The position numbers and the translations under genes were made by a program. Below the pieces are notes generated by a model, which was not told the origin of the DNA, searched no databases, and saw only the letters and a program-made list of their open reading frames with translations. DNA of 64,000 nt from Pantoea sp. alder81 (GTDB taxonomy: Bacteria > Pseudomonadota > Gammaproteobacteria > Enterobacterales > Enterobacteriaceae), in NCBI RefSeq assembly GCF_020179835.1, contig NZ_JAIUDA010000006.1, positions 62,001-126,000 on the forward strand, given 5' to 3'. Below, piece after piece: positions 34,810 to 43,758 of this stretch; position 1 is the first letter of the stretch; every line of letters starts with the position of its first letter.

Positions 34810-35832
34810 ATGAACCCACGTTACGATCACTATCTGGCGCTGAAAGGCGAACATCCGAAAAAGTACGCACGCGATCTGGCCGCCCTGATGGGCATTGGCG
34901 AAGCGCAGCTGTGTGAAGCGCGCGTCGGCCAGGATGCGCAAGCGTTAAAAGCGGATTTCCCGGCGCTGCTGAAGGCGCTGGAAGCCGTTGGCGAAACCAA
35001 AAGCATCACTCGCAACGAATATGCGGTGCATGAGCAGGTGGGCAAATATGAAAACCTGCACCTCGGCGAACATGCCGGTCTAATCCTCAATCCACGCGCG
35101 CTCGATCAGCGTCTGTTCCCGGCACAATGGCACAGCGCTTTCTTCCTGCGTGAGCAGACGGCACGCGGCGAGCGTCAAAGCATTCAGATTTTTGATCGCC
35201 ACGCGGATGCGGTACTGAAAATCTACACCACTGACAACACCGATATGGCGGCATGGGATGCGCTGATCGCTGAGTTCACTATTGAAGCCGCTGCGGCACT
35301 CGATCCACAGCCTGCCGCCGCGCCAGAACACAGCCGCACCATTGATGCCAGCAAAGTGGAAGCCGAATGGCGCGCCATCACCGATGTGCATCAGTTCTTT
35401 GGCTTACTGAAGCGCCATAATATCTCTCGTCAGCAGGCTTTCCATGCCGTACCAGACGATCTGGCACGCCAGGTCAGTAACGATTCGCTGGCTCAACTGC
35501 TGGAGCAGACGCAGCAGGATGGCAACGAAATTATGATCTTTATCGGCAACCGTGGTTGCACGCAGATCTTCACCGGTGCGGTGGAGAAGCTGATGCCGAT
35601 GGACAACTGGGTCAACATCTTCAACCCAACCTTCACGCTGCACCTGATGGCGGACCACATCGCCGAAAGTTGGGTGACGCGTAAACCGAGTGGTGATGGC
35701 TTTGTCACCAGCCTCGAACTGTTTGCCGCCGACGGCACGCAGATCGCACAGCTGTATGGTCAGCGTAGCGAAGGTACACCAGAACAGGCGCGCTGGCGTG
35801 AGCAGGTCACCGCGCTGGGAGCGACAGCATGA
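34810..35832 (+). CDS. hmuS: Hemin-degrading factor HmuS/HemS family
   Basis: A 340-residue cytoplasmic protein of the HemS/ChuS family, made of two similar halves (about 1-165 and 175-340). It accepts haem from the ABC importer and either passes it on or breaks it down. Recognisable patterns are ARDLAALMGIGEAQLCEARVG, NIFNPTFTLHLM and SLELFAADGTQIAQLYGQR. It lies after the receptor and overlaps hmuT by four bases, so it belongs to the haem operon. Confidence 0.9.
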   Translation: MNPRYDHYLALKGEHPKKYARDLAALMGIGEAQLCEARVGQDAQALKADFPALLKALEAVGETKSITRNEYAVHEQVGKYENLHLGEHAGLILNPRALDQRLFPAQWHSAFFLREQTARGERQSIQIFDRHADAVLKIYTTDNTDMAAWDALIAEFTIEAAAALDPQPAAAPEHSRTIDASKVEAEWRAITDVHQFFGLLKRHNISRQQAFHAVPDDLARQVSNDSLAQLLEQTQQDGNEIMIFIGNRGCTQIFTGAVEKLMPMDNWVNIFNPTFTLHLMADHIAESWVTRKPSGDGFVTSLELFAADGTQIAQLYGQRSEGTPEQARWREQVTALGATA

Positions 35833-36653
35833 AACGTCTGACGCTATTACTACTGGGTGCTTTGGCGCTGCCAACGTTTGCCGCTGAACGGGTGATCTCG
35901 ATCGGCGGTGATGTCACACAAATTATCTATGCGCTGGATGCACAGGCCAATCTGGTGGCGCGCGACAGCACCAGCCAGCATCCGGCGCAGGCCAACAAAT
36001 TGCCGGATATCGGTTATATGCGCCAGTTGAATGCCGAGGGCATCCTGGCGATGAAGCCGACGCTGGTGCTCACCAGCGAGCTGGCGAAACCGTCGCTGGT
36101 ATTGCAGCAGGTTGAGAGCGCTGGCGTGAAAGTGGTGGATGTCACCGGCAAAACCAGTCTCGATGCCATCCCGGAAAAGATCGCCACCATCGGTAAAGCA
36201 TTGCATCGTGATGCCGAAGCGAAGGCGCTGATTGAGAAAGTGAACAAGCATCGCGCGCAGATTCCCCAGCAGCCGCTGCCAGTAAAAGTGCTGTTTGTGA
36301 TGGCGCACGGTGGCATGCGCACTCAGGCAGCAGGCAACCAAACTGGCGCTGACGCTGCGATCCGCAGTGCTGGCTTAGTCAATGCCATGGCGGCGATCCC
36401 GCATTATCAGCAACTGTCACAGGAAGGTGTGGTCGCTGCGGCACCGGATCTGGTGGTGGTGGGTGAAGATGGTCTGCGCACGCTGGGCGGTGAAGAGAAA
36501 ATCTGGTCGTTGCCGGGTCTGGCACTGACGCCAGCGGGCCAGCATCACGCCTTGCTGGTGGTCGATGAGATGGCGCTGCTGAGCTTTGGTCTCGATACAC
36601 CGGAGACCATCGTTAAGCTGCGTAAAGCCGCCGAAGCGGTAAAACATGACTAA
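35829..36653 (+). CDS. hmuT: Periplasmic hemin-binding protein
   Basis: A 274-residue periplasmic binding protein of the FecB/TroA-like fold for haem. A signal peptide covers about residues 1-18 (MKRLTLLLLGALALPTFA). Patterns include VISIGGDVTQIIYALDA, the following DSTSQHPAQA, and LPDIGYMRQLNAEGILAMKP. It overlaps hmuS by four bases and hmuU by eight, showing coupled translation. Confidence 0.92.
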   Translation: MKRLTLLLLGALALPTFAAERVISIGGDVTQIIYALDAQANLVARDSTSQHPAQANKLPDIGYMRQLNAEGILAMKPTLVLTSELAKPSLVLQQVESAGVKVVDVTGKTSLDAIPEKIATIGKALHRDAEAKALIEKVNKHRAQIPQQPLPVKVLFVMAHGGMRTQAAGNQTGADAAIRSAGLVNAMAAIPHYQQLSQEGVVAAAPDLVVVGEDGLRTLGGEEKIWSLPGLALTPAGQHHALLVVDEMALLSFGLDTPETIVKLRKAAEAVKHD

Positions 36654-37647
36654 CACCGCGGTGATGCGCTGGCTGTTATTGATGGGCATCAGCATGGTGG
36701 TTTGCATGCTGATGGCCGCCAATTTTGGTGCCATGCCGCTGTCAATGCGCACGCTGTTTCACGCACCGCTCAGCGATATGGCGTGGCAAATCTGGCTGAA
36801 CATCCGCCTGCCGCGCGTGTTGCTGGCGGTGCTGCTCGGTATGGCATTGGCGGTGTCGGGTGCGGTGATGCAGGGCCTGTTTCGCAATCCATTGGCCGAT
36901 CCGGGTTTGCTCGGTATCAGCAGCGGAGCCGGACTGGCGGTAGCCGTTTCGATTGTGGTGCCGCTTAGCTTGCCGCCGCTACTGGCGCTATGGCTGCCAT
37001 CGATAGCCGCTTTTATCGGTAGCCTGATCGTCACGCTGCTGATCTTTAGTTTCAGCCGTCTGGCGCTGGGGAATTTGTCGCGCCTGCTGCTAATCGGTAT
37101 CGCCATCAACGCCTTGTGCGGCGCGGCGGTGGGCGTGCTCTCCTGGCTCAGCAATGACCAGCAGTTACGTCAGCTGGCGCTGTGGGGTATGGGCAGTTTA
37201 AGCGCCGCACAATGGCCGAGTCTGGCGGTGTGTGCTGTACTGATCCTTCCTGCGCTGATTGCCATCCAGACTCGTGCGCGTCGTCTTAACCTGCTGCAAC
37301 TCGGTGAAGAAGATGCGCATTACATGGGCATTGATGTGAAGCGCACCCAGCGTGAGTTACTGGTGCTGAGTGCGCTGCTGGTGGGCACGGCGGTGTCGGT
37401 GAGCGGAATTATCGGTTTTGTCGGATTGGTGGTGCCGCACGTGATGCGTTTCTGCGTCGGTAGCGATCATCGCTGGATGCTGCCGGGTTCAGCACTGGCA
37501 GGAGCCATCTTGTTATTGCTGGCGGATACGCTGGCACGCACGGTGGTGATTCCCGCTGAGATGCCGGTGGGATTGATCACCAGCCTGATCGGTGGTCCAT
37601 GGTTTCTCTGGCTGATTCTGCGCCAGAAAAGGGGGATGAATGAGTGA
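36646..37647 (+). CDS. hmuU: Hemin ABC transporter permease (FecCD family)
   Basis: A 333-residue inner-membrane permease of the FecCD/BtuC family with about nine or ten hydrophobic segments. Typical patterns are RLPRVLLAVLLGMALAVSG, GLFRNPLADPGLLGISSGA and GFVGLVVPHVMR. It forms the channel for haem with the HmuV ATPase. It overlaps hmuT by eight bases and hmuV by eight. Confidence 0.93.
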   Translation: MTNTAVMRWLLLMGISMVVCMLMAANFGAMPLSMRTLFHAPLSDMAWQIWLNIRLPRVLLAVLLGMALAVSGAVMQGLFRNPLADPGLLGISSGAGLAVAVSIVVPLSLPPLLALWLPSIAAFIGSLIVTLLIFSFSRLALGNLSRLLLIGIAINALCGAAVGVLSWLSNDQQLRQLALWGMGSLSAAQWPSLAVCAVLILPALIAIQTRARRLNLLQLGEEDAHYMGIDVKRTQRELLVLSALLVGTAVSVSGIIGFVGLVVPHVMRFCVGSDHRWMLPGSALAGAILLLLADTLARTVVIPAEMPVGLITSLIGGPWFLWLILRQKRGMNE

Positions 37648-38419
37648 TTCAATGCAGGCTCGCGGCCTGCGCTTTAGTCATGGCACGCGTGCGCTGATTG
37701 ATGATGTCTCTATCACCTTACAGCCAGGCGAGATGATTTCTTTAATCGGCCCAAATGGCGCGGGCAAATCCACGCTGTTGCGTCTGTTGACCGGATTTCT
37801 GACACCAGAGGCCGGTGAGTGCTGGCTCGGCGATCGCCTTTTGAACGACTGGCCACGTGAACCCCTGGCGCAACGTCGTGCGGTGATGCGCCAGCAAAAC
37901 AGTGTGACCTTCCCGCTGCCAGCTGAAGAAGTGGTGGCGATGGGGCGTGCGCCCTGGCCTGCCAGCAAATCCAAAGCGGTGATTGAAGAGGTGATGCACA
38001 TCACCGGCAGTCTGGAACTGGCGAAGCGCGATTATCGTTCGCTCTCCGGTGGGGAACAGCAGCGTGTGCAGCTGGCGCGGGTGCTGGCGCAGTTATGGCA
38101 CGACGATGGCCCGCGTGGCTGGCTGTTTCTCGATGAACCGACCTCCGCGCTGGATCTCTATTGGCAGCAGTACAGTTTGCGATTGCTGCATAAGCTGACG
38201 CGCAACGGTCGCTTTAGCGTCTGCACCGTGCTGCACGATCTCAATCTGGCATCCCTGTGGTCCGATCGTATTCTGCTACTGCATCAGGGCAAGCTGGTGG
38301 CGCAGGGTTCACCGCAAGAAGTGATGACGGAAACGACGCTGACGCGCTGGTATCAGGCTGAGCTGCACGTGGTGATGCCACAAGAGCAGGGCAGGCCGCA
38401 GATCCAGCTGCGAGCGTAG
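37640..38419 (+). CDS. hmuV: Hemin ABC transporter ATP-binding protein
   Basis: A 259-residue ABC ATPase. Walker A is GPNGAGKSTLL, the signature is SLSGGEQQRVQLARVLAQ, Walker B is GWLFLDEPTSALDL, and the H-loop His is in VLHDLNLA. It powers haem import with HmuU. It is the last gene of the haem operon. REP elements begin 12 bases after the stop and may take the place of a terminator. Confidence 0.93.
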   Translation: MSDSMQARGLRFSHGTRALIDDVSITLQPGEMISLIGPNGAGKSTLLRLLTGFLTPEAGECWLGDRLLNDWPREPLAQRRAVMRQQNSVTFPLPAEEVVAMGRAPWPASKSKAVIEEVMHITGSLELAKRDYRSLSGGEQQRVQLARVLAQLWHDDGPRGWLFLDEPTSALDLYWQQYSLRLLHKLTRNGRFSVCTVLHDLNLASLWSDRILLLHQGKLVAQGSPQEVMTETTLTRWYQAELHVVMPQEQGRPQIQLRA

Positions 38420-38430
38420 ACGTATTGCCT

Positions 38431-38454
38431 GGTGCGCATAAATGCGCACCCTAC
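38431..38454 (-). repeat. REP element with GTAG foot
   Basis: On the minus strand it reads GTAG followed by a perfect hairpin GGTGCGCAtttATGCGCACC-like sequence. Same class as 1994-2097. Confidence 0.78.
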
Positions 38455-38507
38455 GAAAACAGAGGCACCTGAATGCGCAGCGCTCATCCAAAGCCGCATC
38501 GGCTCTC

Positions 38508-38595
38508 GTAGTGGCGCCATTTATGGCGCCTTAAACGTTAGCTACAATCCACAATCAGAGTCTACGGGCCTTGTAGTGGCGTCATTTATGGCGCC
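38508..38595 (+). repeat. Tandem pair of REP elements with duplicated acuI 3' tail
   Basis: GTAGTGGCGCCATTTATGGC begins at 38508 and a near-identical copy at 38573, a spacing of 65 bases. The 38 bases after the first copy (38531-38567) resemble the last bases of acuI (38601-38635), including GTTA at the stop and AC-AATC-ACAATCAGA. So the unit duplicated is REP plus the acuI tail. The upstream tail has decayed and no longer reads in frame. Confidence 0.75.
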
Positions 38596-38602
38596 CAAAA
38601 AG

Positions 38603-39586
38603 TTACCGGCAATCTACAATCAGACGGCCACGGACTTCGCCCGCCAGCAAGGCTTCAGCACCTTCACGTGCTTCACTCAGTGGAATCACTTTGGTTAACT
38701 GCTCCAGCAGTGCGCCATCCACTAACTCCGCCAGACGCTGCCACGCTTGCTCACGCAACGACTTAGCGCACATCACGCTATCCACACCGGCCAACACCAC
38801 GCCGCGCAGAATAAACGGCGCCACGCTGGTGGGGAGATCCAGACCTTGCGCCATGCCGCAGGCAGCGACCACACCATCACGCTTGATGCCTGCCAGCACG
38901 TTGGCCAGCGTATGGCTGCCGACGCTATCAATCGCCGCAGCCCAACGCTCTTTCGCCAGGGGTTTGCCGGGCGCACTCAGTTCAGCACGATCGATAATCG
39001 AGGAAGCGCCAAGGGTGTTAATCAGGTAATCGCTGTCGCTGGCGCGGCCGCTGGAGGCCACCACTTCATAACCTAAACGAGCCAGCAAACTGACGCTAAA
39101 GCTTCCCACGCCACCGCTGGCACCCGTCACCAGCACCGGGCCATGCTGCGGCGTGATGCCCTGTCTTTCCAGTGCCAGCACGCACAGCATCGCGGTAAAA
39201 CCAGCAGTGCCAATCGCCATGGTTTGCAACGGGCTTAAAGCCGCAGGCACTTTCACCAGCCAGTCACCGGAAACACTGGCCTTCTGTGCCAGTCCGCCCC
39301 AATACTTCTCACCCACACCCCAGCCGGTAAGCAGCGCCACATCGTCCTGCTGCCATTCCGGATGGCGGCTGCCGATCACCCGACCAACAAAATCGATGCC
39401 CGGCACCATCGGGAACTGACGCACAATCGGGCCTTTGTTGCAGATGGCGAGCGCGTCTTTGTAGTTAAGGGTGGAGTAACTGACTTCGAGGGTGACATCC
39501 TGATCGGGCAACTGTTTTTCTGACAGATCCTGCAGGGAAGTGCGGTATCCCTGCTCATCATTTTCAATGACTAATGCCTTAAACAT
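38603..39586 (-). CDS. acuI: Acrylyl-CoA reductase (YhdH/AcuI family)
   Basis: A 327-residue zinc-free medium-chain dehydrogenase very like E. coli AcuI (YhdH), which reduces acryloyl-CoA to propionyl-CoA with NADPH. The family start MFKALVIENDEQGY, TLNYKDALAIC, the nucleotide-binding VTGASGGVGSFSV and VDSVMCA are present. It probably removes toxic acryloyl-CoA. It converges on the haem operon with REP elements between. Own promoter; no partner genes nearby. Confidence 0.93.
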   Translation of the reverse strand: MFKALVIENDEQGYRTSLQDLSEKQLPDQDVTLEVSYSTLNYKDALAICNKGPIVRQFPMVPGIDFVGRVIGSRHPEWQQDDVALLTGWGVGEKYWGGLAQKASVSGDWLVKVPAALSPLQTMAIGTAGFTAMLCVLALERQGITPQHGPVLVTGASGGVGSFSVSLLARLGYEVVASSGRASDSDYLINTLGASSIIDRAELSAPGKPLAKERWAAAIDSVGSHTLANVLAGIKRDGVVAACGMAQGLDLPTSVAPFILRGVVLAGVDSVMCAKSLREQAWQRLAELVDGALLEQLTKVIPLSEAREGAEALLAGEVRGRLIVDCR

Positions 39587-39862
39587 GCAGCCTCCGGCTG
39601 ATTGAGGAAAGTGCGGGTCATATTACTCCTCTGGAAACAGGGAGCAACATGGGTGCGGACACACCTTGCATAAATTCGCATAACATAAAGATATTTAAGC
39701 GATTTTATCATGCGATAAATTAATAAAAACTTATTAATCAATTGGTTATAAATTGTTGCTTATGCGTGTCAATCGCGGTGCAACGGGTTGTTCCAGCAAA
39801 AAAAAGATGCCATTATTGCGCCCCAGTTAATGACCCATTTCCGCCACTCTGAGGACGCCGCC

Positions 39863-39961
39863 ATGCTCGGTACAATGCGCTTTTGCACTTGTCTCCGTTC
39901 GCTTTACGATAAGCGGCCCTCCGTCATCTGTTGTTCGCATTTCTCGCTCACCATGCGGTGA
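39863..39961 (+). CDS. Candidate leader peptide upstream of speC (32 residues)
   Basis: A 32-codon ORF with ATG seven bases after GAGGA, a good ribosome site. The peptide starts MLGTMRFCTCLRSLY and ends CCSHFSLTMR before TGA; it has four Cys and four Arg/Lys clusters. The stop overlaps a hairpin. E. coli speF is controlled by a 34-residue leader, SpeFL, whose ribosome stalls with ornithine and which also ends in Arg. This ORF sits at a similar place before an ornithine decarboxylase, but the sequence is not clearly homologous. Function is inferred from position only. Confidence 0.5.
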   Translation: MLGTMRFCTCLRSLYDKRPSVICCSHFSLTMR

Positions 39962-39978
39962 GTCCAGCTTAACGCGCT

Positions 39979-40047
39979 ATGCTGTTGGACATGACTAAAG
40001 ACAGACGCGATCTGACTTTACTGATGTCTATCGGTTGCGGCGGTTGA
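39979..40047 (+). CDS. Second small ORF in speC leader (22 or 18 residues)
   Basis: An ORF with ATG at 39979 or 39991, ending MSIGCGG before TGA at 40045-40047. No good ribosome site precedes either ATG, though translation could follow from the upstream leader ORF 17 bases earlier. The stop lies in a GGCGG/CCGCC hairpin. Weak support. Confidence 0.3.
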   Translation: MLLDMTKDRRDLTLLMSIGCGG

Positions 40048-40134
40048 TCCGCCCGAAGACGTTATTCGCCGGGGAATTTTCCTCATTGCTGTGCCACTGG
40101 CACCCACTCATCCTTCATTACGGGGATTTGTGTT

Positions 40135-42285
40135 ATGAATCCATTGAAAATCGCTGCCAGCGTTGCGGTAGCGCCAAGCCTGAGCCTGAACACCGCGCGT
40201 GATGTGGTGACGCTCGACAATACTGATTTTACCGATGTGGCGGCTGTGGTCGTCTCACTGGCGGATACACGCAGTGGCGTGCTAACGCTGTTGCGCCAGA
40301 CCGGCTTTAATCTGCCGGTGTTTGTCGCCAACGCGTTCGATGAAGAAGTACTGAAATTGCCGGGCGTGACCGGCGAAATCAACGGTGCACCGGAAGAGTG
40401 GGACGCGCTGGAAGCCGCCGCGCAGGAATATGAATCTGACCTGCTGCCGCCGTTTTTCGATACGCTGACGCGCTACGTTGATATGCAGAACAGCACCTTC
40501 GCCTGTCCTGGCCATCAGGGCGGGGCGTTCTTCCGTAAGCATCCGGCCGGGCGTCAGTTCTATGAATTCTATGGCGAGAACGTGTTTCGTTCCGACATGT
40601 GCAACGCCGACGTCAAGTTAGGCGATTTGCTGATCCACGAAGGTTCGGCGAAAGATGCACAGAAGTACGCAGCGAAAGTGTTTAACGCCGATAAAACCTA
40701 TTTCGTCCTAAACGGCACCTCCAGCGCCAACAAAGTGGTGACCAACGCCATGCTGACGCGCGGCGATCTGGTGCTGTTTGACCGCAACAACCACAAATCT
40801 AACCATCATGGTGCGCTGATTCAGGCGGGTGCTACGCCGGTGTATCTGGAAGCGGCACGTAATCCGTTCGGCTTTATCGGCGGCATTGATGCGCACTGCT
40901 TTGATGAGACCTATCTGCGCGAGCAAGTGCAGAAAGTCGCGCCGCACCGCGCCAAAGATCAGCGCCCATTCCGCCTGGCGATCATCCAGCTCGGCACCTA
41001 TGACGGCACCGTATATAACGCGCGTCAGGTGGTGGATCGCATCGGCCATCTGTGTGATTACATCCTGTTTGACTCTGCATGGCTGGGCTATGAGCAATTT
41101 ATCCCGCTGATGGAAGGCTGCTCGCCACTGACGCTGGAGCTGAACGAGAACGATCCCGGCATTTTCGTTACTCAGTCGGTGCACAAACAGTTGGCGGGCT
41201 TCTCGCAGACCTCGCAGATTCACAAGAAAGACAACCACATCCGTGGCCAGAAGCGCTTCTGTCCGCACAAGCGTCTCAACAACGCCTTTATGCTGCACGC
41301 TTCAACCAGCCCGTTCTATCCGCTGTTTGCCGCACTGGATATCAATGCGCGCATGCACAAAGGCGAAGCCGGGCGCAGCATGTGGCACGAATGCGTCACC
41401 ATCGGCATTGATGCGCGCAAAGCGATTCTGGAACGCTGCGAGATGATTCAGCCTTTCCTGCCGGAGAAGGTCTACGGCAAGCTGTGGCAGTCGGCGGAAA
41501 CCGAAGTTATCGCCGCCGATCCGGCTTACTTCAGCCTTGCGCCAGGCGAGAAATGGCACGGCTTTGAAGGTTACGCCAGCGAGCAGTATCTGGTCGATCC
41601 CTGCAAGCTGTTGCTGACCACGCCAGGCATTGATGCCGCCAGCGGTGAGTACACCAGCTTCGGCATTCCGGCGACCATTCTGGCGAACTACCTACGTGAA
41701 AACGGTATCGTGCCAGAGAAGTGCGATCTCAACTCCATCCTGTTCCTGCTGACGCCAGCGGAGAACCCGGAGAAGATGGCGCATCTGGTGGCGATGCTGG
41801 AGCAATTTGAACACCATGTGAAAGAGGATGCGCTGCTGGCTGAAGTGCTGCCGAGCGTCTATCGCAAAAACATAGAACGCTACAAAGGCTACACCCTGCG
41901 CCGCCTGTGCCAGGAAATGCACGATCTCTACGTCAGCTACGATGTGAAAGATCTGCAGAAGGCGATGTTCCGCGAGGCCTGCTTCCCGAAAGTGGAAGTG
42001 AATCCGCAGGACGCACATCAGGCGTACATTCGTGGTGAGGTTGAGCTGGTGGCGATTGCCCAGGCAGAAGGGCGCATTGCTGCTGAAGGTGCGCTGCCAT
42101 ATCCACCGGGCGTACTGTGCGTGGTGCCTGGCGAGGTGTGGGGCGGCGCGGTGCAGCGTTACTTCCTCGCGCTGGAAGAGGGCATCAACTTGCTGCCGGG
42201 CTTCTCACCGGAGCTTCAAGGGGTTTACACCGAGGAAGATGACAGCGGTCGTAAACACTTAGTGGCGAACATGATGGTGCGCTAA
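40135..42285 (+). CDS. speC: Ornithine decarboxylase
   Basis: Converts ornithine to putrescine with pyridoxal phosphate. 716 residues, near E. coli SpeC (711). The N-terminal wing domain (TDFTDVAAVVVSLADTRSG) fits SpeC better than SpeF. The PLP lysine is in TQSVHKQLAGFSQTSQIHKK; ACPGHQGGAFF, GTSSANKVVTNA and HKSNHHGALIQAGATPVYLE are conserved. The start has CGGGGA 9 bases upstream. It has a long leader with small ORFs. It converges on a gabP-like gene with a hairpin between. Confidence 0.95.
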   Translation: MNPLKIAASVAVAPSLSLNTARDVVTLDNTDFTDVAAVVVSLADTRSGVLTLLRQTGFNLPVFVANAFDEEVLKLPGVTGEINGAPEEWDALEAAAQEYESDLLPPFFDTLTRYVDMQNSTFACPGHQGGAFFRKHPAGRQFYEFYGENVFRSDMCNADVKLGDLLIHEGSAKDAQKYAAKVFNADKTYFVLNGTSSANKVVTNAMLTRGDLVLFDRNNHKSNHHGALIQAGATPVYLEAARNPFGFIGGIDAHCFDETYLREQVQKVAPHRAKDQRPFRLAIIQLGTYDGTVYNARQVVDRIGHLCDYILFDSAWLGYEQFIPLMEGCSPLTLELNENDPGIFVTQSVHKQLAGFSQTSQIHKKDNHIRGQKRFCPHKRLNNAFMLHASTSPFYPLFAALDINARMHKGEAGRSMWHECVTIGIDARKAILERCEMIQPFLPEKVYGKLWQSAETEVIAADPAYFSLAPGEKWHGFEGYASEQYLVDPCKLLLTTPGIDAASGEYTSFGIPATILANYLRENGIVPEKCDLNSILFLLTPAENPEKMAHLVAMLEQFEHHVKEDALLAEVLPSVYRKNIERYKGYTLRRLCQEMHDLYVSYDVKDLQKAMFREACFPKVEVNPQDAHQAYIRGEVELVAIAQAEGRIAAEGALPYPPGVLCVVPGEVWGGAVQRYFLALEEGINLLPGFSPELQGVYTEEDDSGRKHLVANMMVR

Positions 42286-42292
42286 CCTGCCC

Positions 42293-42324
42293 GACGGCGT
42301 GTGGTGCAATCACCGCACGCCGTC
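42293..42324. terminator. Hairpin between convergent speC and gabP-like genes
   Basis: GACGGCGTG pairs with CACGCCGTC, with an inner GGTG/CACC stem. T runs are short on both strands, so it may terminate inefficiently or act with Rho. Confidence 0.6.
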
Positions 42325-42333
42325 AGCATCTTA

Positions 42334-43758
42334 TCAGTGGCGAACCACCTGAATTTTTTCTTTAGCCAGCCTTCCTGCCGGATATGCTGTCTGCTTGCGG
42401 CGTTTACCAGTGATGTAAACACCGACGCACAGCACCATAAACGTCACCATTAGCGTCATCAGACTCTCGTAGCGATACTGTGGCAGATAGAACATATAGC
42501 CCAGCACACTGACAATCATCAAAATGCTCAGCCAGGTCAGCCATGGGAAGAACCACATTTTAAAATCAGGCGTGATGCCCTGTTTTTCCATCGCCGTGCG
42601 CATTCTCAACTGTGAAACGGCAATCACCAGATAGACAATCAACGCAATCGCTCCGGTGGTGGAGATCAGGAAGGCAAACACCTCTCCTGGAAAAGCGTAG
42701 TTGGCAATACAGGCTACGAATCCCGCCAACGTGGAAGCCAATACCGCCACGCGGGGTACGCCGCCGTTCGACACCGTGGCGCAAGAGGCCGGGGCATTGC
42801 CGCGTTTACCCAGGGAATAGAGCATGCGTGAAGCGGTATATAACCCGGAATTCATGCAGCTGCACACGGCAATCAGCACCACTAAATCCACCACCAGTTT
42901 GGCACCAGGGAAATTCAGCGTGGATAACACATACTGGAAAGTGCCCTGGGCTAACAGCTGCGGATCATTCCAGGCCACCAGCGACACCACGAGGAAAATA
43001 GACAGCAAATAAAATAACGCGATGCGGTAAACCACCAGATTAATCGCACGGCTGATTTTTTTACCGGGATCTTTAGATTCCACCGCAGCAATAGTGACAA
43101 CCTCCGCGCCAAAGAATGAAAAAATGGTCAGTAAGATACCGGTTAATACCGCGCCAAAACCGTGGGGCATAAAGCCGATGCTGTTATATAAATGTGCCAC
43201 ACCACTCACATTCGCCATTGGCCAATATCCGGAAATCGCCAAAATGCCGATGCCAATAAATCCAATAATCGCCACCACTTTGATGATTGCGAACCAGAAC
43301 TCAAAGGCACCAAAATTTTTAACGCTAAAAAGATTGGTGACGGTGAGCAACAGGATAATCGCGGTGGTAAATTGCCACGATGCAATGGAAGGGAAATAAG
43401 CGTGCAGGATATCGGCACCGGCAATCGCTTCTACCGGGATCAGTAACACCCAAAACCACCAATATAACCAGCCGATGGTGAAACCGGCCCACGGGCCAAT
43501 GGCTTTCGCGGCGTAGGTTGAAAAGGATCCCGAATCGGGTTGCAGCACGGCCATTTCACCCAGCATGCGCATCACCAGCAGCACCAGCACGCCGGTCATG
43601 GCATAGGAGAGCAACACAGCCGGGCCTGCCGTGGCGATGGCATTCGCGGAACCAACAAATAATCCAGCACCAATGATGCCAGCGATGGAGATCATACCAA
43701 CCTGTCGATCCGACAGGCCGTCGCCTAACGAATCCTGTTTTGCGGGTGAATGGCTCAT
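42334..43758 (-). CDS. gabP: GABA permease-like amino-acid transporter
   Basis: A 474-residue APC-family permease with about 12 hydrophobic segments, very similar in pattern to E. coli GabP: SIAGIIGAGLFVGS, LGEMAVLQPDSGSFSTYA, AGFTIGWLYWWFWVLLIPVE, LYTASRMLYSLGKRG and ALIVYLVIAVSQLRMR. It likely takes up 4-aminobutyrate by proton symport. It occupies the place of nupG in the E. coli order. No gabD/gabT genes are near. GABA is a product of putrescine breakdown, which may tie it loosely to speC. Confidence 0.85.
   Translation of the reverse strand: MSHSPAKQDSLGDGLSDRQVGMISIAGIIGAGLFVGSANAIATAGPAVLLSYAMTGVLVLLVMRMLGEMAVLQPDSGSFSTYAAKAIGPWAGFTIGWLYWWFWVLLIPVEAIAGADILHAYFPSIASWQFTTAIILLLTVTNLFSVKNFGAFEFWFAIIKVVAIIGFIGIGILAISGYWPMANVSGVAHLYNSIGFMPHGFGAVLTGILLTIFSFFGAEVVTIAAVESKDPGKKISRAINLVVYRIALFYLLSIFLVVSLVAWNDPQLLAQGTFQYVLSTLNFPGAKLVVDLVVLIAVCSCMNSGLYTASRMLYSLGKRGNAPASCATVSNGGVPRVAVLASTLAGFVACIANYAFPGEVFAFLISTTGAIALIVYLVIAVSQLRMRTAMEKQGITPDFKMWFFPWLTWLSILMIVSVLGYMFYLPQYRYESLMTLMVTFMVLCVGVYITGKRRKQTAYPAGRLAKEKIQVVRH

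Larger units (their letters stand above)
39587..40134. other. Leader and promoter region of speC
   Basis: About 550 bases. The first half is AT-rich (39660-39790) and likely holds the acuI and speC promoters. From about 39850 on the base composition changes to coding-like and contains two small ORFs (39863 and 39979), a hairpin CTCACC-atgc-GGTGAG at 39947-39962 overlapping the first stop, and GGCGG-ttgat-CCGCC at 40039-40053 around the second stop. Confidence 0.65.
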
